Positions 1-10,130 of a stretch of DNA of 50,994 bases are shown here, in pieces. Source of the DNA: Segatella oulorum JCM 14966 (lineage in GTDB: Bacteria > Bacteroidota > Bacteroidia > Bacteroidales > Bacteroidaceae); the NCBI RefSeq assembly GCF_000613785.1, contig NZ_BAJQ01000015.1:1-50994 (forward strand), read 5' to 3'. Position numbers and translations under genes: made by a program. The notes beneath the pieces were generated by a model. That model ran no database searches. It was not told the DNA's origin and was given only the letters and a program-made list of their open reading frames with translations. Numbering within the stretch: the stretch's first letter is position 1; each line of letters opens with the position of its first letter.

Positions 1-123
1 AAAAAATCAAAAAATAGGACGTCGGGAAATTCCGCAGGGCCAAAAAATCAAAAAATAGGCCGTCGGGAAATTCCGCAGGGCCAAAAAATCAAAAAGTTGG
101 CCGTCGGGAAATTCCGCAAACGC
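1..123. repeat. Tandem 41-bp repeat array, 3 copies
   Basis: Three head-to-tail copies of a 41-bp unit lie at 1-41, 42-82 and 83-123. Each has an A-rich half (AAAAAATCAAAAA) and a GC-rich half containing GTCGGGAAATTCCGC, which can form a small dyad around GGAAATTCC. Copies 1 and 2 differ at one base; copy 3 diverges slightly in the spacer and at its end. The array is cut by the window edge and stops 8 bases before the ATG of the next gene, so it occupies that gene's leader. The same 41-bp period recurs, with different sequences, at 24683 and 31300. Confidence 0.9.
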
Positions 124-131
124 AAAATAGA

Positions 132-1667
132 ATGAACAAAAAGCTTACTTCTCTCTCGGCAATTCGCTCGCTGACCACGCTAATTGTTTTCTTGGCCACG
201 GGCTATGCCTATCTCGTGCCTTTGGCCAATGTGCTCCGCTATCACGAGCAACACCACCTGTTTCGATTCACAGCCGACTATTTTCGGCAAACGTTGGCCG
301 AAGAGGGGCTGCTGCGCTATGCCACCAACTTTGTTGTGCAGTTTTTCTTCCATCCATGGTTGGGCGCAATGGTGATGGCCGTTCTGCTCACCCTCATCTT
401 CGTTGGTGTGGAGGGCATGCTCAAACGCTTGCTCTTCGGGCGTGCGCTGCCGCTGTGCTTGGGGCTCGTGCCGGTGTTGTTGCTGCTCATCTACACCGAA
501 ACCACGGCCCACGATTTGTGCTGGGTGGTGCTGAGCGTGGTGCTGATTGGGGTGGGCTGGTTGGTGGTGGCATTGCTCTCTCGATTTACCTCGTGGTTAC
601 CCCTGCTCAGCATTCAAAAGCCTTGGTTAACGAAGGCACAAGCCATCAGCCTGCTGCTTACGGGGATGACGGCGTTGGGCGCGGGCTATGTGGGCTTCAT
701 GAAGCATTATCCGGCTAAAGAAGGCATCTTGTTGCAAACCGTTTTTCATGCGCGACAAGGCGATTGGCCTGCGGTGCTTCGCTACACGCAGCGCTATCTT
801 GATGCGGGCAAAACCAATCCGCTCATCGCCTATTTTCACACCATGGCGCTCTATCATGCAGGGCAGTTGCCGGCGCGGCTCTTCGATTATCCGGCTTCGT
901 TGGGGGTGCAAACGCTCTATTTTCCTTGGCGGGGCAATGCGGCCGAAGCCGAGTTTGGCGGCATGCTGTTCGAGCAGTTGGGGTTGCTCAACGAGGCGCT
1001 CCATTGGGAAACTGAGGCGTTGGTGGTGGATGGGCCAACGGCGCCCCATCTGGTGAACTTGGCTCGTTATAACATTGTGCTGGGCAAGCCGCGGGTGGCG
1101 CAGGTCTTTATCGAGCAACTCAAGCACACGTTGTTCTATCGTGGGCAGGCAAAGCAGCTTGAACAGCAGCTCCGAGCAGGGCACGTTCCCCATCTTCGTG
1201 ATGCTTTGCGGGGGGCAGAACGCGAGGGTGTGCGCTTCACCAATGTGCAGAATTTGGGGCCTGAGTTGCAATATCTTTTGCAGCACGATCCGCACAATCG
1301 CATGGCGTTCGACTATCTCATGGCACAGCTGCTGCTGAGCAATCATGTCAGTTTGTTTGCGCAACAGCTGCCTCACATTCGTGCGTTTCATGTGGCTGCG
1401 TTGCCGTCTTGCTACGAAGAGGCGCTGCTCATCTATCAAATGGGTGTGGATAAGGCCACGTTTGCGCGGTGCGGCTTCACCGTTTCGCCCGATACGCGCG
1501 CCCGTTTCGCCCGCTACATGCAGCTCACCGAACAGGGCAATCAGCCGTTGTTGCAGCAGGAGTTTGGCCACACCTATTGGTATTATTTGAATTATCTCAG
1601 CCCCTATGGTCATCAAGTGATTGAGGAGTCACAGGAGGCGCATCAAAATGGAATTAAGCAGTTATGA
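132..1667 (+). CDS. DUF6057-like membrane protein with TPR-like C-terminus
   Basis: This 511-residue protein has about five hydrophobic segments in its first 200 residues (near 13-35, 75-98, 104-125, 130-152 and 170-190). A soluble helical region follows and looks like TPR-type repeats (for example around residues 205-350). The layout fits the DUF6057 family of Bacteroidetes inner-membrane proteins, whose function is not established. The start at 132 is the first ATG after the repeat array. Its stop overlaps the ATG at 1664 (ATGA), so it is probably translationally coupled to the TolB-like lipoprotein gene. The family assignment is from memory of sequence character and has moderate certainty. 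Confidence 0.7.
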   Translation: MNKKLTSLSAIRSLTTLIVFLATGYAYLVPLANVLRYHEQHHLFRFTADYFRQTLAEEGLLRYATNFVVQFFFHPWLGAMVMAVLLTLIFVGVEGMLKRLLFGRALPLCLGLVPVLLLLIYTETTAHDLCWVVLSVVLIGVGWLVVALLSRFTSWLPLLSIQKPWLTKAQAISLLLTGMTALGAGYVGFMKHYPAKEGILLQTVFHARQGDWPAVLRYTQRYLDAGKTNPLIAYFHTMALYHAGQLPARLFDYPASLGVQTLYFPWRGNAAEAEFGGMLFEQLGLLNEALHWETEALVVDGPTAPHLVNLARYNIVLGKPRVAQVFIEQLKHTLFYRGQAKQLEQQLRAGHVPHLRDALRGAEREGVRFTNVQNLGPELQYLLQHDPHNRMAFDYLMAQLLLSNHVSLFAQQLPHIRAFHVAALPSCYEEALLIYQMGVDKATFARCGFTVSPDTRARFARYMQLTEQGNQPLLQQEFGHTYWYYLNYLSPYGHQVIEESQEAHQNGIKQL

Positions 1668-3143
1668 AAAAGTTCTTTTCTTTTCTTCTCTTGTTGTCGA
1701 TGCTGTTGCTCGGCACAAGTTGTGGCTCGCGCTATCACCAGCGATGTGCGTGCCAAACGCAAGTTGTCCATCTATCCCGACTATACCAACGTGACGCTTC
1801 CGTGGAATATTGCGCCCACGAATTTTGAAATTTTGCACAAGGGAGAGGCCTACCAAACCGAGATTGGCATCGTCGGACGTGGTGCCGAGATTTTGGTGCA
1901 ATCGGCTCAACCCACAGTTGAAATCGACGAAACCGCTTGGCACCAACTGCTGAAAACGGCTGCCGGACAAGCCATTTTCTTTCGCATCAGCGTGAAGGAG
2001 ACTGGCAAATGGGTGGTTTATCCGTCCATAACAAACCGCATTTCGCGTGATGCCATCGATTCTTTTTTGGTGTATCGCCTCATTTATCCGGGCTACGAAT
2101 TGTGGCATGAAATGGGCATCTATCAGCGTAATCTAACGTCTTTTGAGCAAACACCCATTGTTGAAAACAAAGATTTTAATCGGCAGTGTGTCAACTGCCA
2201 TTCGTTTAATCATAACGATGCGCAACAGGCCATGTTGCATGTGCGCGGAAAGGATGGCGGAACGTTAATCTATCGTCATGGTCGTGTGGAAAAGGTGGCG
2301 TCGAAGGCTGATGCGTTGCCCAACGGCCTGACTTATCCGGCCTGGCATCCTAATGGGAAACTCATCGCGTTCTCAACCAATGAAATTCAGCAATTCTTCC
2401 ATTCGGCAGGCAAGAAAACCATCGAAGTGGCCGATTTAGCAGCCGACTTAGTGGTCTACGACGTGGAGCATCATCGTGTGCAAACCTTTTCCGCTATTGG
2501 TCTTCCCACGCATGCCGAGACATTTCCTGCATGGGCTCCGAATGGTCGACAGCTTTATTTCTGTCGGGCACGTATGCCGCAATCGCGTTTGGCGCTCGAC
2601 AGCATACGCTATGACCTCTGCCGTGTAACGTTTGATGCGCAGAAAATGAAGTTTGGAAGCGTTGAAACCGTCTATCCTGCGTCCAAATTCCATCGTTCTG
2701 CCTCCTTTCCCGTCGTTTCACCCGATGGCAATTTCGTGGTTTTCACCTTGTCTGATTATGGCAACTTCTCTATTTGGCATCCCGAAAGCGATTTGTGGAT
2801 GTTGAATGTTCGGACGGGAGAATGTCGTGAACTAAAGGCCGTGAACAGTCCCAATGTGGATAGTTGGCACGGATTTTCCGCTTCAGGAAAATGGATGGTC
2901 CTGAGCAGTAAGCGCCTGAATGGTGGATGGGCACAGCCGTGGTTTACGCATTTCGATAGCAAAACGGGCCGAGCTACCAAACCGTTTGTGCTGCCCCAAA
3001 AGGCTCCTCGCTTCTATGACAGCTTCCTTAAAACGTACAATCGTCCCGAACTCATCACCACTCCTTTAAAGGCCGGCCGGCAATTCCTTCGTGCTATCCC
3101 AACCGATGCAACACCCCTCACCGTCGTCCATTCAGACAAGTGA
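1664..3143 (+). CDS. TolB/PD40-like lipoprotein with CxxCH motif (frameshifted near 1725)
   Basis: An ATG at 1664 overlaps the previous stop and encodes a lipoprotein signal peptide ending LLLGTSCG, but that frame does not continue. The rest, from about residue 20, lies in another frame that is open from a GTG at 1722. Removing one base near 1725-1735 joins them into a 492-residue protein. The mature part has a conserved-looking RAKRKLSIYPDY region, then CVNCHSF near residue 165, a c-type-haem-like CxxCH motif. Several PD40/TolB beta-propeller repeats follow (for example YPAWHPNGKLIAFSTN and FPVVSPDGNFVVFT). It is likely a periplasm-facing propeller lipoprotein working with the upstream DUF6057 protein. 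Whether haem is bound is unknown. The break is probably a sequence error; the alternative is a real GTG start without an export signal. Confidence 0.7.
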
Positions 3144-3227
3144 TCCGCACTTAATATCTTAAAGTTAAAGAATTTTAATCAATTACTTTTTCTGTTGTGC
3201 GTCCTTTGCAGTTTCTAAAAAGATACT

Positions 3228-3235
3228 TACCTTTG
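3228..3235 (+). promoter_or_regulatory. TAnnTTTG promoter box of tRNA-Lys(TTT)
   Basis: TACCTTTG matches the Bacteroidetes -7 consensus TAnnTTTG and lies 37 bases before the tRNA. No other gene start is near. Confidence 0.7.
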
Positions 3236-3271
3236 CACTCGCTTTAAAATGCAAGGCATTTGGCATTGATT

Positions 3272-3344
3272 GACTCGCTAGCTCAGTTGGTAGAGCACAA
3301 CACTTTTAATGTTGGGGTCATGGGTTCGAGCCCCATGCGAGTCA
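3272..3344 (+). tRNA. tRNA-Lys (anticodon TTT)
   Basis: This 73-base cloverleaf has acceptor arms GACTCGC and GCGAGTC, a GCTC D-stem, the anticodon loop CTTTTAA (anticodon TTT) and a T-loop containing GGTTCGAGCC. CCA is not encoded. Its 3' end (from 3331) is duplicated at 13442-13457, marking it as the integration target of the island that follows. Confidence 0.97.
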
Positions 3345-3346
3345 CA
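3331..3346. repeat. Attachment-site repeat, left copy (att)
   Basis: The 16-base sequence CCCCATGCGAGTCACA covers the last part of the T-arm and acceptor stem of tRNA-Lys plus two following bases. It is repeated exactly and in the same orientation at 13442-13457. This is the classic footprint of a tyrosine-recombinase element integrated in a tRNA 3' end, where the element restores the tRNA. Confidence 0.85.
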
Positions 3347-3353
3347 GAAACGG

Positions 3354-3386
3354 AAAAAGGGGATTCGCAAAGAATCCCCTTTTTTG
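3354..3386 (+). terminator. Rho-independent terminator after tRNA-Lys
   Basis: GGGGATTC and GAATCCCC pair around a GCAAA loop, with A-rich DNA before and six T after. It ends the tRNA-Lys transcript. Another hairpin, of different sequence, sits just after the right att copy at 13457. Confidence 0.85.
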
Positions 3387-4138
3387 CGTTTGATACACAG
3401 GTACTTGTGTTCCAACTCGTTGTTTATAGGATTTTATATCAATGTTAAATTCTATGGCTAACGGGAATTATCGGGAATAGGAAATACCTCTCGAGAACAA
3501 AATGTGTTACCGCTAGCACCTTTTCAACTCCCAAACCCCCGTCGTTCTGTGGACTTACTCAGAAATATGGACTGAAGAACTGGGTGGTAGAAGATTCAAT
3601 ACAACTAACAACAATAAAGGCACACAGATTATCAAATATAAATACAATTTCAATTTAAGTTATACCACTAAATGCCCATAATTTACAATGTAGCTTAACT
3701 TAAAACAAAGAATCAATATTATATAAGCTACATCATTAACAAAAGCACCAATTGGGTTTCGCAAATTACATGAGCTTTTTTCGCTCACATCGTACATTTT
3801 TTCAAAGCTCAAATCAATCTTTTCTGCACGTTAATAATCTATGTTACAGCAATAGTATCTTTTACACTATTCTTTCCTTCATTTGCATTAACATCTTCGG
3901 TTAATTATAATAATATTCTTATCACATTGGGAATGCATATGGAATGTCGATGGTTATTCGGATTTCTCAAATGGCCTCTACTTTCGACATAATCTATTCT
4001 TTGATAATCTGTTACCTTCGTATGGCTATTTATAAAGTATTATCTTCCTTTAGGTGGTATATTCTTAATTCAATAAGCTATCTACTTCTATCATACTTAT
4101 ATGTGTAGATTACAAAAAGCCAACGAGAAATAGAATGA
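3387..4138. other. Non-coding, AT-rich left end of the island
   Basis: No convincing gene was found on either strand. The stretch has many short-frame stops. It contains the 11-mer AAATGTGTTAC (3500-3510) that recurs near the other end. It may be the site of a deleted integrase or a decayed end, but no integrase motif could be recognised. Confidence 0.5.
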
Positions 4139-5196
4139 TCAAAATTTTATAGCTTCTTTATCCTTCAAATAACGAGCATCAATCATTGACTTAACTTCTT
4201 CGGGGGCATCTGTATTAAACATTCTCATTAAGCGCCCATCGGAATAATTAAAATAGAGTGCTACTGGCTTCCGAGGAGTCGCTGATATCAACCTTGCTAT
4301 AGTCTCTTTATTAGGCAAACAATGACGGTTAATGCCATCAGCACTAATAATAAACCTGTCAGATGATATCATTTTGAATAAAGACAAACTATTATTAGCC
4401 AAACTGCCATGATGAGAAATCAAAACCGCATCGCACTGTACCTTATTCTTCTCACTATAACCCAAATCCATCAATGACTTAATAATCACAGAAGGCACCG
4501 AGTCAGAAAGCCATAAGATTCTTCTTTCCCCATATTCGAACATAGCGGCTATACTGCTCGCATTTTCAATACTGTTATCCTCTTGAAATCTTTCCACCTT
4601 GAACTTATCAAGAGGTGTTGAGTAGTCATCAACCACATTACCTGCCTCAACACTAACTGTATCTGTTTCAGAGGTGCAAAGCGGTCTATTGTTTGAATAT
4701 TTATTTCTCAGTTGGTCCAGTCTTTTCTCATCTGGTGAAAGAATGGTTACTTTCATTCCATCTACAGTAAAAGTCTGTCCCGACAAGAAATCTACGAGAT
4801 TGCTCGGCCTTTTCGCCATAATATATTCATACACCTTATCTCCAGACGCTATTCCACATAATACGCCATTCTTGTTATTGTTGGTCTTTTCAACGATATA
4901 TCTTCTTGGAGCATTATATACCAGCGTCCAACAGATTCATTCGGAAATACGTTTAACTGAATATCCTTTATGAATTTCCTAGCACCTCCTATGTGGTCGT
5001 CATGGATATGTGACAAAAATAATCCATCAATTTGTTCAGATTTCGCTAACAGTTTATTAATGACATCTTTCAATACCGTGGTATACGTCTGAGAGTAGCC
5101 CATATCCAGGAGAATATTTCTACATTTACCGCTCTCGCCCATGTATTGCAGGTGAAAAGAATCTCCACACATGGCTTTGTAACATACCAGTCTCAT
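4139..5196 (-). CDS. ComEC-like metallo-beta-lactamase-fold protein, Avs1A-like (one frameshift near 4915)
   Basis: Two overlapping frames form one protein of about 352 residues if one base is added near 4911-4920. The N-terminal part holds the metal-binding motif SHIHDDHIGG (HxHxDH). The C-terminal part holds ISHHGS and a downstream ADGINRHCLP, as in MBL-fold proteins related to the ComEC C-terminal domain. After the break, the intended frame reads APRRYIVEKT, then NGVLCGIASGDKVYEYI. I chose the ATG at 5196 because it follows the stop of the protease-STAND gene by one base; the longer reading from 5247 runs into that gene. MBL proteins accompany trypsin-STAND proteins in type I AVAST systems (known from published defence surveys). 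The role here is inferred: an associated nuclease or hydrolase needed for defence. Confidence 0.75.
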
Positions 5197-5197
5197 A

Positions 5198-8100
5198 TTA
5201 CACTCGCTTATACATCCGCAGAACACCTTCCGGGTTAATATCCCCATTCAAATAATAGATGCCACAAGCATCATATTCGCTCAAGCAGCCCATACCTCCG
5301 CTTATGTATACACGCTTTTCTCCTCTCACAATCCATAGGACAGACAAATCATTTTGGTCGAGGAATCTCAAGAGAGATTCTTTCCTCACAAGTATCTGAT
5401 CATATCCATAGGTTATCGCTACCAGATTGCCGCCATTATCCAAGTACCGGCCATCATGTGAATCATATTTCATTCCCAAACCTTCAAAAATTCTTTTGCA
5501 GGGAACACTATACCGATCAATAGTGCCAGAGCAATCTCCTTCTATATGCCCACATGTCTGTTCTGTAGAATAAATAATGGGAACTGTAAGCCCTTTAATA
5601 GTATCTGACCAGTCCTTCACTTCCCTATATACGTCTTTATATGCCGGAGACCAGAATTTCTCTCTATTAACCAGATATTGCCAGTCATCACGTGGAATAT
5701 CTACTTCGCCCCATAGATTTCTATTGTCAAGACACTTAATAGCCTCTGCAAGATCTTGTTTTCTCACAAGAATAGCATCTACATATAAACTGACATCATG
5801 TCTTTTAAGATCATACTGATACTTTTCCTTGCCAATATCTTTGGGCTCATCCCAACTACCAGAATTATTTAAGCTAAGCCACTCATCTCCCGCCTCGTCT
5901 ACTTTCTGTATCATGCCAACGGGATTTGGTAAATCCCGACTCATTGAAGTCCATAATTCATCAGCCCTGTGTACTCCCAGTTCTCAAACTTTTCATTTTT
6001 ATACCATTCACGTTCGTCACTCTCCTCACTAATATCTGTTGCTTCAGAACCATCATTCTTTACCCTTGTAATCATTGAAGGATTGATGTTCCTCAAAAAA
6101 GATTGCCAGGTTCCATGGAAATACTCATAACCACCGGAACCTTCATTAGCATAGTCATCCTCAAATTTATAGTTGTCAGTTAGAATACCCATTATCTCGT
6201 GGAAGGCTATCCACTGATATTTCTTACCAACGCGGTCTATCCGGTCATCTGAATGACGGAAAGTCCAATCCTTGGCAAAACGATCATACTGTCCATGCAA
6301 CTCCACATCAAAGCCTAACCCGTACGCACGTTTAACCAACCAGTTTCTAACCCCTACTGTTGGAAATTTGTGAGAATAGCGATCCCGCAAGGGACGTTCT
6401 TTCACATAGAATGGAATCATTACATCATTCATTGCCTGACGTTGTTCTTCTGTCATCATCGTTTCAATGCCTTCGGATATCGTTTCAAAAAACTTATCCC
6501 TGAATGATTCTCTTTTCGACAAATTTTGCCCATTAAGAATATTAGCCGCTTTCGTTTCAGAAATAATCTTGACAATCTTTCTCATATCACCTTTGAACAA
6601 GCGTTCCGCTCTTTGAAGTTTTTTTCTCCTCAGCAATTGAGATAGGATAAAAACTATTGATTACCGGTTCAGCCAATTTATTCCAAAAATCAGCTAATCC
6701 TCCTTTGACCGATTCCCAAATCTGATTCTGTTCAGCGCCATTCCTTTCCTTAAAGTCAGGGGCTTTATAATCGACATGAAGACATTTAATCTCATCATCA
6801 GTAGGCCATGTCGGCAGCTCGCTTATGTACGGCGGTCGCACTTTTCTCATATTGACAGAAGTCAGTCCAATTTTATAGCAAGCATATTCCACGATATTTC
6901 TCGCATGGTCTCGTAGTAGAACATCCTTTGGTGGATTACAATGCTTGAAGATGGTATTATAAACATACATTGCAAGATTACGAAGGCCCTCTGTTGATGA
7001 CGTCCTTAAAGCCACTCCGTATGCTACAGCATAAAGTCTCTCGTAGATATACATGTCATCAACTTTTTCGAAAGAGCGCATGGTCTTGATCAGTACATCC
7101 ACTTGCTCTGAAAGGAGGTTGACTAGAGCCTTTGTAGCTTCATCTCTATGTTTGATATAGGTTGATGAAAGAAGCCAGCAAAGCATGATTGATGCCAGTC
7201 TAGCCGATTCCACATCTGTTTTTTCTGACACTCCTTCCGACCAAGCCCAGTCAATTAATCTTCGCAAGGGGTTAGCGAGCCTTTCATCATCATAACCAGC
7301 ACAGCCGTTAAAGAAGAACTGAAATGCAGCATCTCGTTTTGGCATTGTTATACTTGACATCATGGAATGGAAATAATTCGCATTGAATGGATGTTTTTTT
7401 ATGACTGATAGCTCTGTCAACTTGTAATACCATGTCTCTGGTTCAATGCTACAAGTTTTCGATTGTAGAAATCTTCGTATAGTCTGTTTGTTGATTGAAT
7501 CAATAGAGCGCCAATTCAAACTGTTTATCTCCGCCTCCGTAAGCGTACTAATGCATGAGTAATAATGTCTTCTCGGGTCTTTGTCGGGGATGAATTTGAT
7601 AACATCTGTGATTTCATGACCGAATGTTTCAGGGATTATAATAGCGATGGCTTCCAAAATGCCTTTATTCCAATAATCTTCTTTGAAAACCGATCGTAAT
7701 GTAGAGTCTTTACTTACATTTGCCACAAACGAATCCCAATCCGAATACCTTTGTATTATTTCTCTAGCAATGATAAAGTCACTGATACGCTGATAACAGA
7801 ATACAATACTTTCTGCATTGTCTTCACTAAACTGATTCTTCGTTTTGAGTAGGACATTATTGTCAATTAAATCCGCCAACAAAGAGGGACAAGCAGGGAA
7901 ATAGGACTGAAGTATTGCATCTGCATCTACTTTATTCAAAAGATTATACTTCGCCTCAAAAATTGGCAGAGCCAACAATTTTACAGATGTGCTTACAACG
8001 TCCCGGTATTTGTATTCGGGCTTTTTTTGCTCTAACTGCTTGTCAAGGGTACTTAGATATTGTTTAAAGAGTGATGTCACGCCATTGAAGCCTTGAGGAA

Positions 8101-9891
8101 AGTCTTTTGCTCCAGCAGCTTCCAACGTATCACAGACAATTTTGAGGAACAGAGGATTGCAGAATTCTGGCGTAAGGATTGGAACATTAGGTAGGTTCAA
8201 TTCATAGGCCAAACAAAAAGACTTGATAGCCTCATATTCTAATCCTTTGAACCCCTTATGTTCTACAACAGTCGCATTGCAACTTGTCTCCACATTATCA
8301 GGAATCACATCATCATAATAGGTACTGCGTACAGACACTACTAACCCAATAGCCGGGTAATCTTTCAGCCTCCTTATTATCCCAGGTAACCCAGTTTTCC
8401 ATAATGATGCTCGATTCCCTTCATTCAGTGCATCAATCAATATAAGCGCCCTGGAACCGATCTGTCGGCCTATCTGATTCATGCTACCCAAGAGTTCTGC
8501 AAAAGTACCGGAAAAGCCTATTTTTGAAGTGATGACATCTTCGTAAGTCCCTCTGGCGAAATCAGTACCTAGGAATAAAAGAGTAGGTAAACCATTGGCA
8601 ATCCTACTACTAGCAACATCACCTAACAAATGAGATTTTCCGCATCCAGCCTCACCCTTGATTATGAGATAAGGGCTATTTGCCAATCCTATCTTTAAAT
8701 CATCATATTCCTCTTTGAATGTATACAGGTCTCTTGATATTTCTGACAGTCTTGATTCATCAGCATCCACTTCTTTTCTTAAATCACTGTCATCATCCGA
8801 ATGAGATGAATAATCGGCATACAGATTATGTTGTATTTGCTCAATTTCGGAATCCAAATCATCCATGCGTTTCTTGAGGCCGGAAAAATTAATATTTCCC
8901 TCAACATTCCTGTCCAATAAAGTCAAGGCTGAAGCAAAATCTGACCTAAGCACTTTCAAGTTTGACTCTAATTCTCCTAAGCGAGGCGAATCCATTCGAG
9001 TCCTATAGCTTTTTTCTGTAAGCCAGTTGTCTGTTGTTTTGATTAGGCGATCATAATAATCTGGTGTTTTGGCAACACAACTAAAGTATCTGGCCGTTCC
9101 TGTTTTTACATTGACTTTCTGACAATATCTTGGGCCCAGATTTGCTACAGAATCTTTCACATTATTTTCAAATGTCTTATGCCCAAGATTATGATGTCCA
9201 AGATATGTCAAAGGAAGCTTTTTCTTATATTCAAAGCCTAACAGTTCATTAAATGATGTCAAACGTTGAGCATATATCACCTTACCCCTCCCCTCATCCG
9301 TAAAACGAGTAAATATGCCATTGATATAAAGTTCATCAAACGCCTCAATAAACACTCCTGAACCAGACATTCCTATAATGGTGTCCTCTGTATAATCATC
9401 TGGCGTAGTCATCTGGAAAGAATGTTCTGATGGTATCTCCTGGCGATAACGCATGCTGAGTGCAACTAGATCTGACTCACCCATTGTACTTGTTTGGTCA
9501 AGGCTTGCCACAGGAAAGCCCTTTGTCACAGCCTCTTCTGCCCCCACATTCTTATCTACTACAAATATAGATGGTAGATTTGGATTTATAGTTACAAGTT
9601 CTCGCTTGTTGAATATGATAATCCCTGCATCATCAACCGGATGTCGTAGGATAGTTTGATTGATGGGTGTAAAATACTCATAGCGGCAACTACTTGGATT
9701 GAATACCCGCATAGACACTTTTTCGTTTCCGGCAAAATCTTTGAGACAGTGCTTGGCTGTCAAGACATAGACATTCCCTGATAATAGCCTATTGGAATAA
9801 AGGACACCTGTGCCCAATTTTTCCCTGGAGCATCGCCTTTATGTAATTCAACTGTTATTCTTGTTATTATATCAAGATTATTTGCTGTCAT
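5198..9891 (-). CDS. Trypsin-like protease / STAND NTPase, Avs1-like (three apparent frameshifts)
   Basis: Three ORFs (6587-9817, 5941-6636 and 5198-5944) plus an upstream stretch starting at ATG 9891 become one 1564-residue protein. The repairs are one base added near 9820, one A removed from the A7 run near 6615, and one G added to the GGG near 5966. In restored numbering, the protease domain shows His48 (LTAKHC), Asp88 (DDAGI) and Ser176 (GMSGSG), a trypsin-like triad. A coiled region follows at about 300-390. The P-loop GEAGCGKS is at about 413-420 and the Walker B LILIDALNEG at about 482-491. Behind them lies a long helical sensor-like region. The C-terminal part has motifs such as GKKYQWIAFHE and NREKFWSPAY that I associate with Avs-type STAND proteins. 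Avs proteins sense phage proteins and activate an N-terminal effector; here the effector would be the protease. The assignment to type I AVAST is inference. Confidence 0.8.
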
Positions 9892-9932
9892 ATTATAATA
9901 TGGGAATAGAATCGTTCAATTAATACACTCCA

Positions 9933-10127
9933 TCATCGAAGGTCAGTTTCAAATAGCCCTACCAAGCCATACATGAATTTATCAAAGGCTGTGATATTGC
10001 CATTGATGCTTGCCGTTTTAAGAGAAGTCATGTATTCATCACGCTTCTCCACCTGAAGTATTATTTTAGAACTTTCACATGTACTACTATTAGGATTTAG
10101 CAATGTGGAGTTTCGAGTATTTAGCCA
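9933..10127 (-). pseudogene. C-terminal remnant of a Fic-like protein
   Basis: A 64-codon open stretch has no start codon and begins directly after the tandem TAG TAG that ends the TOPRIM gene, in the same frame. Its end, KRDEYMTSLKTASINGN followed by AFDKFMYGLV, resembles the extreme C-terminus of Fic/DOC-family proteins (a repeated-helix tail with D-E-Y and an F-x-x-F pattern). No catalytic HPFxxGNG motif is present. It is either a gene scrap left by recombination or chance similarity; moderate to low certainty. Confidence 0.45.
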
Positions 10128-10130
10128 CTA

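Noticed and set aside
627..1616. 329-residue minus-strand ORF opposite the DUF6057-like gene
   Set aside because: It is antisense shadow with no motif; the plus-strand protein has membrane segments and an operon overlap.
3260..3448. 62-residue plus-strand ORF
   Set aside because: It runs straight through tRNA-Lys and its terminator.
3387..4138. Degenerate integrase at the left island end
   Set aside because: I looked for tyrosine-recombinase motifs (R..HxxR..Y) in all frames by eye and saw none.
5198..6636. Two separate small hypothetical genes between the STAND and MBL genes (an Avs1B-like third component)
   Set aside because: Both continue the STAND protein across single-base breaks, and their motifs belong to one C-terminal region, so a separate third gene is not supported.
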